From assembly GCF_023015765.1 (NCBI RefSeq), contig NZ_JALKAL010000009.1, positions 173-64,172 on the forward strand: a stretch of 64,000 nt of DNA, read 5' to 3'. The position numbers and the translations under genes are program-made. Position 1 is the first letter of the stretch; each line of letters begins with the position of its first letter. Below the pieces are notes generated by a model. It saw nothing but the letters and a program-made list of their open reading frames with translations, was not told the DNA's origin and did not search any database. This DNA is from Ornithinimicrobium sp. F0845. GTDB lineage: Bacteria > Actinomycetota > Actinomycetes > Actinomycetales > Dermatophilaceae. Shown piece by piece: positions 17,541 to 28,775 of this stretch.

Positions 17541-18035
17541 GTGAAGGAGTTGGACGTTCTGGGTGTGCGCGTCGAGATGCCGACCAACAACCCCATCGTG
17601 TTGCTCAGGGAGCGGGAGGGACACCGCTACCTGCCGATCTGGATCGCGGCCCCGGAGGCCACGGCGATCGCCTACGCGCAGCAGGGGGTGCAACCACCCA
17701 GGCCACTGACCCACGACCTGATGGTCACCCTGATCGAGGACCTGGGCCACCGTCTCGACGAGGTCCGGATCACCCGGATGCAGGACAACATCTTCTACGC
17801 CGTGCTCGTGCTGGACGGCACCACGGAGATCTCAGCCAGGCCCTCGGACGCGATCGCGCTGGCTCTCCGGGCTGCCACCCCGATCCTGGCGGCCGAGGAG
17901 GTGCTCGACGCCGCGGGGGTCGCCATGGCGGTCGAGGACGAGGACGAGGTCGAGCGGTTCCGTGAGTTCCTCGACCAGGTCTCCGCCGAGGATTTCGAGT
18001 CGGGCGAGGGCGACCCACCGCGTGGCGGTGATTGA
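17541..18035 (+). CDS. Bifunctional nuclease family protein (DUF151)
   Basis: A 164-residue protein with the DUF151 signatures VLLREREGHRYLPIWIAAPEATAIA, RPLTHDLMVTLIEDLG and SARPSDAIALALRAATPILA. Members have nuclease activity in vitro in plants and some bacteria, but the bacterial role is unclear. The C-terminal tail is acidic. Start GTG 17541, 10 bases after the MerR stop. It holds the Rv1829 position in the conserved block. Confidence 0.9.
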   Translation: MKELDVLGVRVEMPTNNPIVLLREREGHRYLPIWIAAPEATAIAYAQQGVQPPRPLTHDLMVTLIEDLGHRLDEVRITRMQDNIFYAVLVLDGTTEISARPSDAIALALRAATPILAAEEVLDAAGVAMAVEDEDEVERFREFLDQVSAEDFESGEGDPPRGGD

Positions 18036-18094
18036 CCAGCGGGTCGCAAGGGCCTACCGTCGAATCACACCAACGTAGTCTAGGAGGGGTGCCA

Positions 18095-18667
18095 GTGGGC
18101 ACTGGAGCCGAAGTGCGCGGTCCGCAGGATGCGGCAACGCCGGAGCAGGGGCTGCTGTTCACCTCCGACGTGCCCGCCCTGGAGGAGGGTGTCGGCTACC
18201 GCGGACCGACCGCGTGCGGCGCGGCGGGCGTCACCTATCGCCAGCTGGACTACTGGGCCCGCACCGGTCTGCTCGAGCCGTCGGTGCGCAACCCCAGTGG
18301 GTCGGGCACGCAGCGGCTCTACAGCTTTCGCGACATCCTCGTCCTCAAGATCATCAAGCGGCTCCTGGACACTGGCGTGTCCCTGCAGCAGATCCGGGTA
18401 GCCGTCACCCAGTTGCGCGAGCGCGGGGTCCAGGACCTGGCACACATCACGTTGATGAGCGACGGAGCGAGTGTCTACGAGTGCACCTCCGACGACCAGG
18501 TCATCGACCTCGTGCGCGGCGGCCAGGGCGTGTTCGGCATCGCGGTCGGCAGCGTGTGGCGCGAGGTCGAGGGGACGCTCGCCTCACTGCCCAGCGAGAA
18601 GGCGGAGACACCCGGCACGGGTGATGACGAGCTGGCCCAGCGCCGGCGCGCGCGCAAGACCAGCTAG
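18095..18667 (+). CDS. MerR-family regulator (Rv1830-like)
   Basis: A 190-residue regulator. The DNA-binding domain (CGAAGVTYRQLDYWARTGLLEPSVRNPSGSGTQRLYSFRDILVLKIIKRLL) is a MerR winged helix, followed by a helical segment with SLQQIRVAVTQLRERGVQDLAHITLMSDGASVYEC and a short C-terminal domain. The start GTG 18095 is chosen because AGGAGGGG at 18082-18089 lies 7 bases upstream; GTG 18089 is too close to it. This is the second MerR of the block, matching Rv1830. No target operator was identified. Confidence 0.88.
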   Translation: MGTGAEVRGPQDAATPEQGLLFTSDVPALEEGVGYRGPTACGAAGVTYRQLDYWARTGLLEPSVRNPSGSGTQRLYSFRDILVLKIIKRLLDTGVSLQQIRVAVTQLRERGVQDLAHITLMSDGASVYECTSDDQVIDLVRGGQGVFGIAVGSVWREVEGTLASLPSEKAETPGTGDDELAQRRRARKTS

Positions 18668-18795
18668 TCCTTCTCGATCACGCACGGTGCGTCGCCGACC
18701 ACGAGCAGTGCGTTGAGCCCGACGAATCAGGCGGCGGGCTACGTGCCGCAAGAGGATATCCGCGGCGAAGTCGCTAGACTGGCCGCGCTGTTGAC

Positions 18796-18925
18796 ACCCG
18801 CGTGAGAGACCTCACCTCGTTGGGGCGCCGAAGGGGCATTCTCCCCGCCAAGCTCTCAGGCGCAAGGAACGCGCGGTCGAGGCAACTCTGAACGGGACAC
18901 CCGGACAGAGGGGGCCGACCTGAGG
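18796..18925 (+). promoter_or_regulatory. Glycine riboswitch upstream of gcvP
   Basis: The leader holds the core elements of the glycine aptamer: GTGAGAGAC (18802-18810), GCGCCGAAGGGGCA (18835 onwards) and CTCTCAGGCGCAAGGAAC (about 18853-18870). P1 strands CCGCG (18798) and CGCGG (18872) pair. The tail AACTCTGAACGGGACACCCGGACAGAG resembles the part after a single aptamer. It ends a few bases before the gcvP ribosome site. Glycine binding would switch on gcvP. Confidence 0.88.
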
Positions 18926-18932
18926 AGTCCTC

Positions 18933-21743
<2,811 letters not shown>

Positions 21744-21844
21744 TCCGACACGACCTACGCCCGCCGCGGACGACGCGGGTCCGTGTCAGGCGGCACAAAG
21801 CGTCGCCGTCTGACTAGTCTGTCTGCAACGTCAGGAGGCGCACT

Positions 21845-23401
21845 ATGGGTCAGGAAGTCAGCTCAGCAGCGTTCACCCGCGAGGACCGGTTGGCCTACCG
21901 GCACAAGGTCCTGCAGTCCCTCGATGTCTTCGAGCACATGCTGGAGCAGAGCCGGTTCGACTTCACCCGACCCCAGATGGGCCTGGAGATCGAGCTCAAC
22001 CTGGTCGACGGCAACCTCGACCCGGCGCTGATCAACGGCACGGTGCTCGCCGAGCTGGAGGGCTCGGAGTTCGACTTCCAGGCCGAGGTCGGCCGCTACA
22101 ACATCGAGATGAACGTCGCGCCCCGGCCGATGGCGGGGGACCAGGCGGTGCGCCTGGAGCGCTGGCTCAACGAGTCGTTGCGCCGGGCCGGGGACGCCGC
22201 CCGGGGGCACGGCGCGCAGGTGGCGGCGGTCGGCATACTGCCCACCCTGATGCAGGACCTGTTCGACGGCGACTGGCTGAGCCTCGGGGTCCGCTACACC
22301 GCGCTCAACAACGCGATCCTGGCCGAGCGCGGCGAGGGGCTGGAGCTGGACATCGAGGGGCCGACGGGCGAGCGTGTCTCCGGCTACTTCGAGACGATCG
22401 GCCCGTTGTCCGGGTGCACCTCGGTCCAGCTCCACCAGCAGGTCACGCCGCAGGACTTCCCGCTCTACTGGAACGCCGCGTCGGCCATCACCGGGGTCCA
22501 GGTCGGCCTGGCGGCCAACTCGCCCTACCTGTTCGGCCGCCAGCTGTGGGCCGAGACCCGGATCCCGCTGTTCACCCAGATGGTGGACACACGCTCGATC
22601 GAGCTCAAGGCGCAGGGGGTGCGCCCGCGGGCCTACTTCGGGGACCGCTGGATCACCTCGATCTTCGACCTGTTCGAGGAGAACGTCCGCTGCTACCCCG
22701 CGCTGCTGCCCGAGCAGAGCCAGGAGGACCCGGTCGCGGTCTACAAGGCCGGCGAGGTGCCCGAGCTGGGCGAGCTCCGGCTGCACAACGGCACCGTCTA
22801 CCGCTGGAACCGGCCGATCTACGACAACGTCCGGGGCGTGCCGCACCTGCGGGTCGAGAACCGCGTCCTACCCGCCGGACCGACGGTCATCGACATGGTG
22901 GCCAACGCCTGCTTCTACTACGGCCTGCTCGAGAAGCTCACCAGCAGCGGGCGCCCGATCTGGACCAAGATGCCCTTCGAGGATGCCGCCACCAACTTCG
23001 ACGAGGCGGCCCGACACGGGATCTCCTCGGTGCTGAGCTGGCCGGGGGTCGGGCGGGTGCCGGTGACCGAACTGGTCGCCGAGCACCTGCTGCCGATGGC
23101 CGACGAGGGCCTGGCGGGCCTGGGTCTGCGCCGCGAGGTGCGCTCCCACTACCTGGACGTGCTCGCCGAGCGCTGCCGGTCGGCGCAGAACGGTTCGTCC
23201 TGGCAGGTCGCCTGCACCCAGCGTTTCGAGGCGGCCGGGGACGACCGCCCGACGGCGCTGAAGAAGATGTTCGCGCTCTACCTGGACCACATGGAGGCCA
23301 ACGAGCCGGTCCACACCTGGCCGCTGCCCAAGGTCACCGCACCCGATCCCGAGACCGAGTCGGCGCCGACGAGTGGCCCGGCGGAGCCGGTCACGGCCTG
23401 A
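21845..23401 (+). CDS. Glutamate-cysteine ligase-like protein (GCS2 type)
   Basis: A 518-residue protein resembling actinobacterial glutamate-cysteine ligase family enzymes. N-terminal MGLEIELNLVD is the glutamate-binding start of the GCS fold, followed by FQAEVGRYNIEMNVAPRP, a central GCTSVQLHQQVTPQDFPLYWNAAS and LRVENRVLPAGPTVIDMVANACFYYGL. It would form a gamma-glutamyl amide; the acceptor is not known. Actinobacteria use mycothiol, not glutathione, so cysteine as acceptor is not certain. Start ATG 21845 behind AGGAGG. Its last 11 bases overlap the convergent phosphatase gene. Confidence 0.85.
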   Translation: MGQEVSSAAFTREDRLAYRHKVLQSLDVFEHMLEQSRFDFTRPQMGLEIELNLVDGNLDPALINGTVLAELEGSEFDFQAEVGRYNIEMNVAPRPMAGDQAVRLERWLNESLRRAGDAARGHGAQVAAVGILPTLMQDLFDGDWLSLGVRYTALNNAILAERGEGLELDIEGPTGERVSGYFETIGPLSGCTSVQLHQQVTPQDFPLYWNAASAITGVQVGLAANSPYLFGRQLWAETRIPLFTQMVDTRSIELKAQGVRPRAYFGDRWITSIFDLFEENVRCYPALLPEQSQEDPVAVYKAGEVPELGELRLHNGTVYRWNRPIYDNVRGVPHLRVENRVLPAGPTVIDMVANACFYYGLLEKLTSSGRPIWTKMPFEDAATNFDEAARHGISSVLSWPGVGRVPVTELVAEHLLPMADEGLAGLGLRREVRSHYLDVLAERCRSAQNGSSWQVACTQRFEAAGDDRPTALKKMFALYLDHMEANEPVHTWPLPKVTAPDPETESAPTSGPAEPVTA

Positions 23402-23972
23402 GGTTCCATCCCTCGATCACCGGGTCCTCCCGGTGGTGACCCAGTATGCCGATCGCGCCGGTCTCGAAGGTCAGGTGCGCCCCGAACCTGGGCTCGGTCC
23501 GCAGGAAGACCGCGGTCAGGATCCGCAGCGCCTGGCCGTGACCGAACAGGGCGACGTCCCCGTCATACTGCCCGACCGCGGCCAGCACCCGGCTGGCCCG
23601 CGCAGCGACCTCCTCGACCGTCTCCCCGGGCGTCGCGCCGGGTGTAACACCGTCGCGCCAGACCGACCAGTCCGTGCCGGTCTCCGCCCGGACCTGGGCG
23701 GTGCTGATGCCCTCGTAGGCACCGTAGTCCCACTCGGCCAGGTCGGGGTCGACCTCGTCGACGGTGACGCCGGCCAGCTCGGCGGTGCGGCTGGCGCGCT
23801 GCAGCGGCGAGGACCGGACGTGCACGAAGTCGAAGCGTGCCAGGAAGGGCGCCAGTGACTGGGCGCCGGCCTCTCCCTCGGGCAGCAGCGGCAGGTCGGT
23901 CAGGCCGGTGTGCTGGCCGGACTCGGACCACTCCGTCGCACCGTGGCGGACCAGGATCAGTCGAGGACTCAC
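23391..23972 (-). CDS. Histidine phosphatase family protein
   Basis: A 193-residue phosphoglycerate mutase-like phosphatase. The catalytic RHG motif is in ILVRHGATEWSESGQHTG near the N-terminus; further residues are SSPLQRASRTAEL (second Arg), DLAEWDYGAYEG (acid) and ALFGHGQALRILT (second His). The small size and GATEWSESGQHTGLTDLPL fit the broad-specificity phosphatase/CobC-like branch. Start GTG 23972. It overlaps the end of the glutamate-cysteine ligase-like gene by 11 bp and is divergent from the OsmC gene. The substrate is unknown. Confidence 0.9.
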   Translation of the reverse strand: MSPRLILVRHGATEWSESGQHTGLTDLPLLPEGEAGAQSLAPFLARFDFVHVRSSPLQRASRTAELAGVTVDEVDPDLAEWDYGAYEGISTAQVRAETGTDWSVWRDGVTPGATPGETVEEVAARASRVLAAVGQYDGDVALFGHGQALRILTAVFLRTEPRFGAHLTFETGAIGILGHHREDPVIEGWNLRP

Positions 23973-23990
23973 TCTGGCAGGCTAGTCCCT

Positions 23991-24413
23991 ATGACCGCTG
24001 ACAACCTGCGAAGCATCTCCCTGACCCGCACCGAGAAGGGCGCCTACGAGGCGGTGAACGCCCGCGGGGGGCGGCTGCCGTTCGGGGACGGCAGCTCCAC
24101 CGACTTCACCCCCGTCGAGCTGCTGCTGGTGGCGATGGCGGGCTGCTCGGCGATCGACGTGGACTACCTGACCAGCCGGCTCGCCGAGCCCACCGGATTC
24201 GAGGTGACCGGCGAGTCCGAGAAGCTCAGCGACGAGCAGGGCAACCACCTGGGGGAGGTCCGGATCTCCTTCGACATCACCTTCCCCGAGGGGGAGGGCG
24301 GGGACGCGGCCCGCACCCGGCTGCCGGACGCGGTCGCCAGGTCCCGGGACCGGCTGTGCACCGTCTCCCGCACGGTCCAGCTGTCCGCCCCTGTCACCTA
24401 TACCGTCAGGTGA
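23991..24413 (+). CDS. OsmC family protein
   Basis: A 140-residue OsmC/Ohr-like protein. The two conserved cysteines are in VAMAGCSAIDVDYL and RDRLCTVSRTVQL, in the usual spacing, so a thiol peroxidase role against organic hydroperoxides or fatty-acid peroxides is plausible. The sequence reads SLTRTEKGAYEAVNARGGRLPFGDGSSTDFTPVELLL. Start ATG 23991. The stop overlaps the GTG of the permease gene. Confidence 0.9.
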   Translation: MTADNLRSISLTRTEKGAYEAVNARGGRLPFGDGSSTDFTPVELLLVAMAGCSAIDVDYLTSRLAEPTGFEVTGESEKLSDEQGNHLGEVRISFDITFPEGEGGDAARTRLPDAVARSRDRLCTVSRTVQLSAPVTYTVR

Positions 24414-25648
24414 CCACCCTCACCCGGAGCCTCGGTCTGGGCGACGCCGTCGCCATCGGCCTGGGGTCGATGATCGGCGCCGGTCTCTTCGTCGTCTGGG
24501 GACCAGCCGCCCGGGCTGCGGGCTCCTGGCTGCTGCTGAGCCTGGTGCTGGCGGCTCTCGTCGCCGTCTGCAACGCGTGGTCCTCGGCAGCCCTCGCCGC
24601 GCGCTACCCGTCCGCGGGCGGCACCTATGTCTATGGCCGGGAGCGACTCGGGGACTTCGCGGGCTATCTCGCGGGGTGGGCCTTCGTGGTCGGCAAGCTG
24701 GCCTCGTGCGCCGCGATGGCGATGGCGATCGCCGCCTATGTCGCGCCCGGCCGGGAACGCGTTGCCGCTGCGGTCGCGGTGGTCGTCGCGACCGGACTCA
24801 ACCTCACCGGGGTGCAGCGCTCGGCCCGGGTGTCCCGGGTGATCAGCACCCTCGTGATCGCCGTGCTGGCCGGGGTGATCGTGGCCGGAGCCCTCGGCGG
24901 TGAGGTCGTCTCCCGGCCAGCCGTGTTCGCCGACGACCTCAACGTCTACGGCGTGCTCCAGGGCGCCGGACTGATCTTCTTCGCCTTCGCCGGGTACGCC
25001 CGCATCGCCACCCTCGCCGAGGAGGTGGTGGAGCCGCGCAGCACGATCCCGCGCGCCGTGGCGATCACGGTCGCGGCCGTCCTGCTGCTGTATGCCGTGG
25101 TCGCGGTGCTCACCCTCGCGGTCCTGGGGCCGGAGCAGCTGGCCCGGGTCACCGACCCCGTCGCCGCAGCCACCGGCGTGGTCCTGTCCTCCCCGTGGGT
25201 CTGGGCCGTCCGCGCGGCAGCGGTGCTCGCCGCCTGTGGCGCCCTGCTCAACCTGGTGCTGGGTGTCTCCCGGACGGCCCTGGCGATGGGCCGCGACGGG
25301 CACCTCCCCGCCGTGGTCGCCCGCGTCAACGACAGGGGGGTGCCCCAGCACGCCGAGCTCGGCGTCGGCGCCGTCGTCCTGGTGCTGGTGCTCGTGGCGG
25401 ACCTGCGGGGCGCCATCGGCTTCTCGAGCTTCGGGGTGCTGACCTACTACGCGATCGCCAACGCCAGCGCCCGGACCCTGCGCGACTGGCGCTGGGTCGC
25501 TGTGGTGCCGCTGGTGGGGCTGACCGGGTGCGTGGTGCTGGCCCTGACCCTGCCCTGGGCGTCGGTCCTGGGCGGCGTCGTGGTGCTGGTCGTCGGGATC
25601 CTCCTGTATGGCGTGACGAGGCGCCGCGACACCCCGGCGGTTCGCTGA
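24410..25648 (+). CDS. APC-superfamily amino acid/amine permease
   Basis: A 412-residue membrane protein with about 12 hydrophobic helices. The N-terminal GLGDAVAIGLGSMIGAGLFVVWGPAARAAG holds the Gly-rich helix-1 motif of amino acid-polyamine-organocation transporters; AARYPSAGGTYVYGRERLG and FFAFAGYARIATLAEEV are further family segments. The substrate cannot be told. It is coupled to OsmC by a GTGA overlap, an unusual partner. No regulator is next to it. Confidence 0.85.
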   Translation: MTTLTRSLGLGDAVAIGLGSMIGAGLFVVWGPAARAAGSWLLLSLVLAALVAVCNAWSSAALAARYPSAGGTYVYGRERLGDFAGYLAGWAFVVGKLASCAAMAMAIAAYVAPGRERVAAAVAVVVATGLNLTGVQRSARVSRVISTLVIAVLAGVIVAGALGGEVVSRPAVFADDLNVYGVLQGAGLIFFAFAGYARIATLAEEVVEPRSTIPRAVAITVAAVLLLYAVVAVLTLAVLGPEQLARVTDPVAAATGVVLSSPWVWAVRAAAVLAACGALLNLVLGVSRTALAMGRDGHLPAVVARVNDRGVPQHAELGVGAVVLVLVLVADLRGAIGFSSFGVLTYYAIANASARTLRDWRWVAVVPLVGLTGCVVLALTLPWASVLGGVVVLVVGILLYGVTRRRDTPAVR

Positions 25649-25691
25649 AAACCGGTGGTCCCGTGCCCGGCGGCGAGCAACACTGTCGGTC

Positions 25692-26624
25692 ATGACGACG
25701 TGGAGCCACCTGCGCCCGGAGGACGTGCCCGCCTGGGCAGAGCTGACCAACCTGCTCGCCCGGGTGGACCAGACCGAGGAGTTCTACGAGGCCGAGGACC
25801 TCGCGGAGGAGCTGACCGAGCACGGTTTCACCCCGGAGCTGGACTCGTGGGCGTTGTGGGAGGGCGACCGGCTCATCGGCTACGGCCAGCTGAGGTGCCG
25901 TGCCACGCACGACGGTCGGGTGAAGGCCTACCTGGGCGGCGGCATCCACCCCGACGTCCGGCGACGGGGTCTGGGCACCGAGCTGATGGACCGGATGGAG
26001 CCCCGCGGGCGGGAGCTGGCGGCTCAGGTGGCGCCCGGGGCACCGGTGACCTGGTCGGTCTCCGGTGGGGTCGAGGGCGCCTCGGTCCGGCCGATGCTCG
26101 AGCACCGGGGGTATGCGATCGTCCGCTACTGGAACGAGATGAGGCGGGTCCTCGACGGTTCGCCGGTCGAGGTGCCCGAGGTCGACGCGGTCCTGGTGTC
26201 ACCGACTGACGAGCACCGGGAGGCCACCCGGCTGGCGCACAACGAGGCGTTCCGGGACCACTGGGGCTCCGGGCCGCAGTCCCCGGAGGACTGGGCCGAC
26301 ACCTGGGGCGCGCGATCCAACCGGATGGCGGCCTCCACGGTGGCGCTCGACCCGCAGGGGAGGGTGCTCGCCTACGTCCTGGCGGGGACCTGGGTCCCGG
26401 AGGAGCTCTATGTCAGCCGGGTGGGCACGGTGCCCGCCGCCCGGGGCCGGGGTCTGGCCCACGCGGCCCTGCTGCGCACGGTGAGCCTGGCCGAGGGGTT
26501 CGACTACGTGGCGCTCGACGTCGACTCAGCGAGCCCCACCGGTGCCACGCGGCTGTACGAGCGGGCGGGCTTCTCCCTGTCCAAGGTGACCTGCCTCTAC
26601 CACCGGGACGCACCCGCCCCCTGA
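25692..26624 (+). CDS. Tandem GNAT acetyltransferase
   Basis: A 310-residue protein with two GNAT domains. The first (about 1-150) has HPDVRRRGLGTELMDRME, the second (about 160-305) has TVPAARGRGLAHAALLRTVSLAEGFDYVALDVDSASPTGATRLYERAGF; both loops match the acetyl-CoA pyrophosphate-binding pattern. Tandem GNATs of this size include mycothiol synthase, but MshD-specific residues were not verified, so only the general family is called. Start ATG 25692. Confidence 0.85.
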   Translation: MTTWSHLRPEDVPAWAELTNLLARVDQTEEFYEAEDLAEELTEHGFTPELDSWALWEGDRLIGYGQLRCRATHDGRVKAYLGGGIHPDVRRRGLGTELMDRMEPRGRELAAQVAPGAPVTWSVSGGVEGASVRPMLEHRGYAIVRYWNEMRRVLDGSPVEVPEVDAVLVSPTDEHREATRLAHNEAFRDHWGSGPQSPEDWADTWGARSNRMAASTVALDPQGRVLAYVLAGTWVPEELYVSRVGTVPAARGRGLAHAALLRTVSLAEGFDYVALDVDSASPTGATRLYERAGFSLSKVTCLYHRDAPAP

Positions 26625-26726
26625 CCCTGGGCTCCCGGCCGCGACGGGCAGGCGGCCTCGGGAGCCCACCACGCGGCATACTCCCGACCGGGAGGCACAG
26701 GGGCAACGGGCTGGTTAGGGTGACGC

Positions 26727-27347
26727 ATGGCTACCTTCCTCGACATCCATCCCGTCGATCCGCAGCCCCGACTCGTCAACCGAGTGGTCGACACCCTCCG
26801 CGGGGGCGGACTGGTCGCCTATCCCACGGATGCCTGCTTCGCGCTCGGGGCCCAGCTCGGCAACCAGGAGGCCAAGGACCGGATCATCCGCATCCGAGCG
26901 CTCGACGACAAGCACCACTTCACCCTGGTGTGCGCGGACTTCGCCCAGCTCGGGCAGTTCGTGCACCTGGACAACGCCGTCTTCCGGGCGGTGAAGGCCG
27001 CGACGCCGGGTCCGTTCACCTTCATCCTGCCGGCCACCCCGGGGGTGCCCCGCAAGTTGCAGCACCCCAAGAAGAAGACCGTCGGTGTGCGGATCCCCGA
27101 GCACCGGATCACCCAGGCGATCCTGGCCGAGCTCGGTGAGCCGATGCTCTCCAGCACACTTCTGCTGCCGGGGGACGAGGAGCCCCTCGCGATGGGCTGG
27201 GAGATCAAGGAGCGTCTCGACGACCAGGTGGACATCGTCATCGACGGGGACGAGACCGGCAACGAGCCGACGACGGTCATCGACTTCTCCGACGGCTACC
27301 CGCAGGTGGTCCGTGAGGGCGCCGGGGACTCCACCGCCTTCGCCTGA
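26727..27347 (+). CDS. L-threonylcarbamoyladenylate synthase-like (Sua5/YciO/YrdC)
   Basis: A 206-residue protein of the YrdC/Sua5 fold: GLVAYPTDACFALGAQLGNQEAKDRIIRIRALDDKHHFTLVCADFAQLGQF, FTFILPATPGVPRKLQHPKKKTVGVRIPEHRIT and STLLLPGDEE. The ATP-threonine-bicarbonate pocket residues K and R of the YrdC signature are present. The DACFALGAQL and HPKKKT segments are nearer to the YciO subgroup, so a true t6A role is not certain. Start ATG 26727. It is the last ordinary gene before the hydrolase/CHAT cassette, 58 bp upstream of it. Confidence 0.85.
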   Translation: MATFLDIHPVDPQPRLVNRVVDTLRGGGLVAYPTDACFALGAQLGNQEAKDRIIRIRALDDKHHFTLVCADFAQLGQFVHLDNAVFRAVKAATPGPFTFILPATPGVPRKLQHPKKKTVGVRIPEHRITQAILAELGEPMLSSTLLLPGDEEPLAMGWEIKERLDDQVDIVIDGDETGNEPTTVIDFSDGYPQVVREGAGDSTAFA

Positions 27348-27405
27348 CCCCGGCCGATGTCATCCTGGAGGATGTAGACGCTCAGACGGGGCCTGAGTAC
27401 GCTCG

Positions 27406-28773
27406 ATGACGAGCGCACAGGTGCTCACTGCTTCTCCCGAGAGCCGAGGCACGATGGCTGCGATCAAGGGTCCCTGGAAGACCGTGGCAGGACCGGGTGG
27501 CACCACGGTCCCGTTCTACGTCATCCGTTTCGACAAGCGGGGCGTGTGCACCAGTCCCGCGAGCCTGGCGCATCTCGTGGACGCTGCCGCCGACGCCACC
27601 GACGTCTTCCTGTTCAGCCACGGCTGGAACAACGACTGGGCCGCCGCGACCCGTCGCTACGACCAGTTCATCACCCAGTTCACGCGCTCGCACGCCGCCC
27701 ACTGGCACCCCGAGACGCGTCCGTTCCGGCCTGTCCTGGTCGGTGTCCACTGGCCGAGCACCGTGCTGGTCATGCAGGACGAGCAGGGCCCGGACATCGC
27801 CGCGGGCACCGCGTCCGACCAGGACCCCGAGGAGGCGGTGCCCGTCGACCTGCTGGCCGAGGACCTGACTCCCGACCAGGCCGCCCGGCTCTACGAGCTC
27901 GCCGAGCGGGAGGAGCTGCGTGGCCAGGACGCCCTGGACTTCGCCGCCCTGCTCGTGCCGGTGCTGACCGGCCGCGACGACGAGACCGGCACCGGGGAGG
28001 AGGTCACCCCTGACGCCGCCGACCTCGTCGCGCTGTGGAGCACCATCCCGGACGGTGACACAGACCCCCCGCCCGAACGCGGCGGCTTCGCCCCCGACGC
28101 CTCCGATGACACGACCGCCGGACCGCAGACCGCGGGCTGGCTCGACAAGCTGAACCCGCGCAACGTGATCAGGAGCGCCACCGTCCTGCTGATGAAGGAC
28201 CGGGCCGGCCGCGTCGGGGCAGCCGGGGTGCGCACCATGCTCCACGGCATACTCGCCGCCTCCGAGGAGTCCCGGGTCCACCTGGTGGGCCACAGCTACG
28301 GAGCCAAAGTGGTGTTGTCGGCACTCGCCCACGGCTCCGCCCCGTCACGACAGGTGGAGTCGGTCCTGCTCCTGCAGCCGGCGACCTCGGCGAAGTGCTT
28401 CGCCGACGCGTCCGGAGGGAACCGTGCGGGAGGCTACCGTCCCGCGCTGGAGCGGTCGAAGCAGCCCATCATGACGACCTTCAGCCGCCACGACGCGCCA
28501 CTCACGAAGCTCTTCCACTTCGCCGCCCGGCGAGCCTCGGACAAGCGGGAGGCCGTCATTGCCGGGGCGCCGTCGGAGTACGCCGCACTGGGTGGGTTCG
28601 GACCGCAGGACACCTCCTCGGTCACCGTCGTGGACGCCCGGACCGCGCCGCATCGCTACGACCTGCCCACCACCGAGGTGCTCGCCATCCGCGCGGACGA
28701 CGTCATCAGCGGCCACGGTGACGTGCAGAACGCGGCGACGGCCTGGGCGCTGCTCTGCCAGGTCATGGAGTAG
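27406..28773 (+). CDS. Alpha/beta-hydrolase, first gene of the CHAT cassette
   Basis: A 455-residue cytoplasmic hydrolase without signal peptide. LFSHGWNNDW (H72, G73) is the usual oxyanion-hole segment and the nucleophile elbow is HLVGHSYGAKV with S297; a late SGHGDV (H437) preceded by Asp (about 430) is a possible acid/His end of the triad. Between them is a long insertion of about 150 residues, charged and Pro-rich. Start ATG 27406; ATG 27454, preceded by GAGG, is an alternative. It is separated from the next gene by 2 bases. It would cleave an ester or lipid, but the substrate is unknown. As the first gene it could be the effector of the cassette. Confidence 0.75.
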   Translation: MTSAQVLTASPESRGTMAAIKGPWKTVAGPGGTTVPFYVIRFDKRGVCTSPASLAHLVDAAADATDVFLFSHGWNNDWAAATRRYDQFITQFTRSHAAHWHPETRPFRPVLVGVHWPSTVLVMQDEQGPDIAAGTASDQDPEEAVPVDLLAEDLTPDQAARLYELAEREELRGQDALDFAALLVPVLTGRDDETGTGEEVTPDAADLVALWSTIPDGDTDPPPERGGFAPDASDDTTAGPQTAGWLDKLNPRNVIRSATVLLMKDRAGRVGAAGVRTMLHGILAASEESRVHLVGHSYGAKVVLSALAHGSAPSRQVESVLLLQPATSAKCFADASGGNRAGGYRPALERSKQPIMTTFSRHDAPLTKLFHFAARRASDKREAVIAGAPSEYAALGGFGPQDTSSVTVVDARTAPHRYDLPTTEVLAIRADDVISGHGDVQNAATAWALLCQVME

Positions 28774-28775
28774 CC

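Noticed and set aside
21747-21786. Possible terminator hairpin after gcvP
   Set aside because: GACACG and CGTGTC can pair, but the rest of the stem is interrupted and the loop is long; support is too weak to list.
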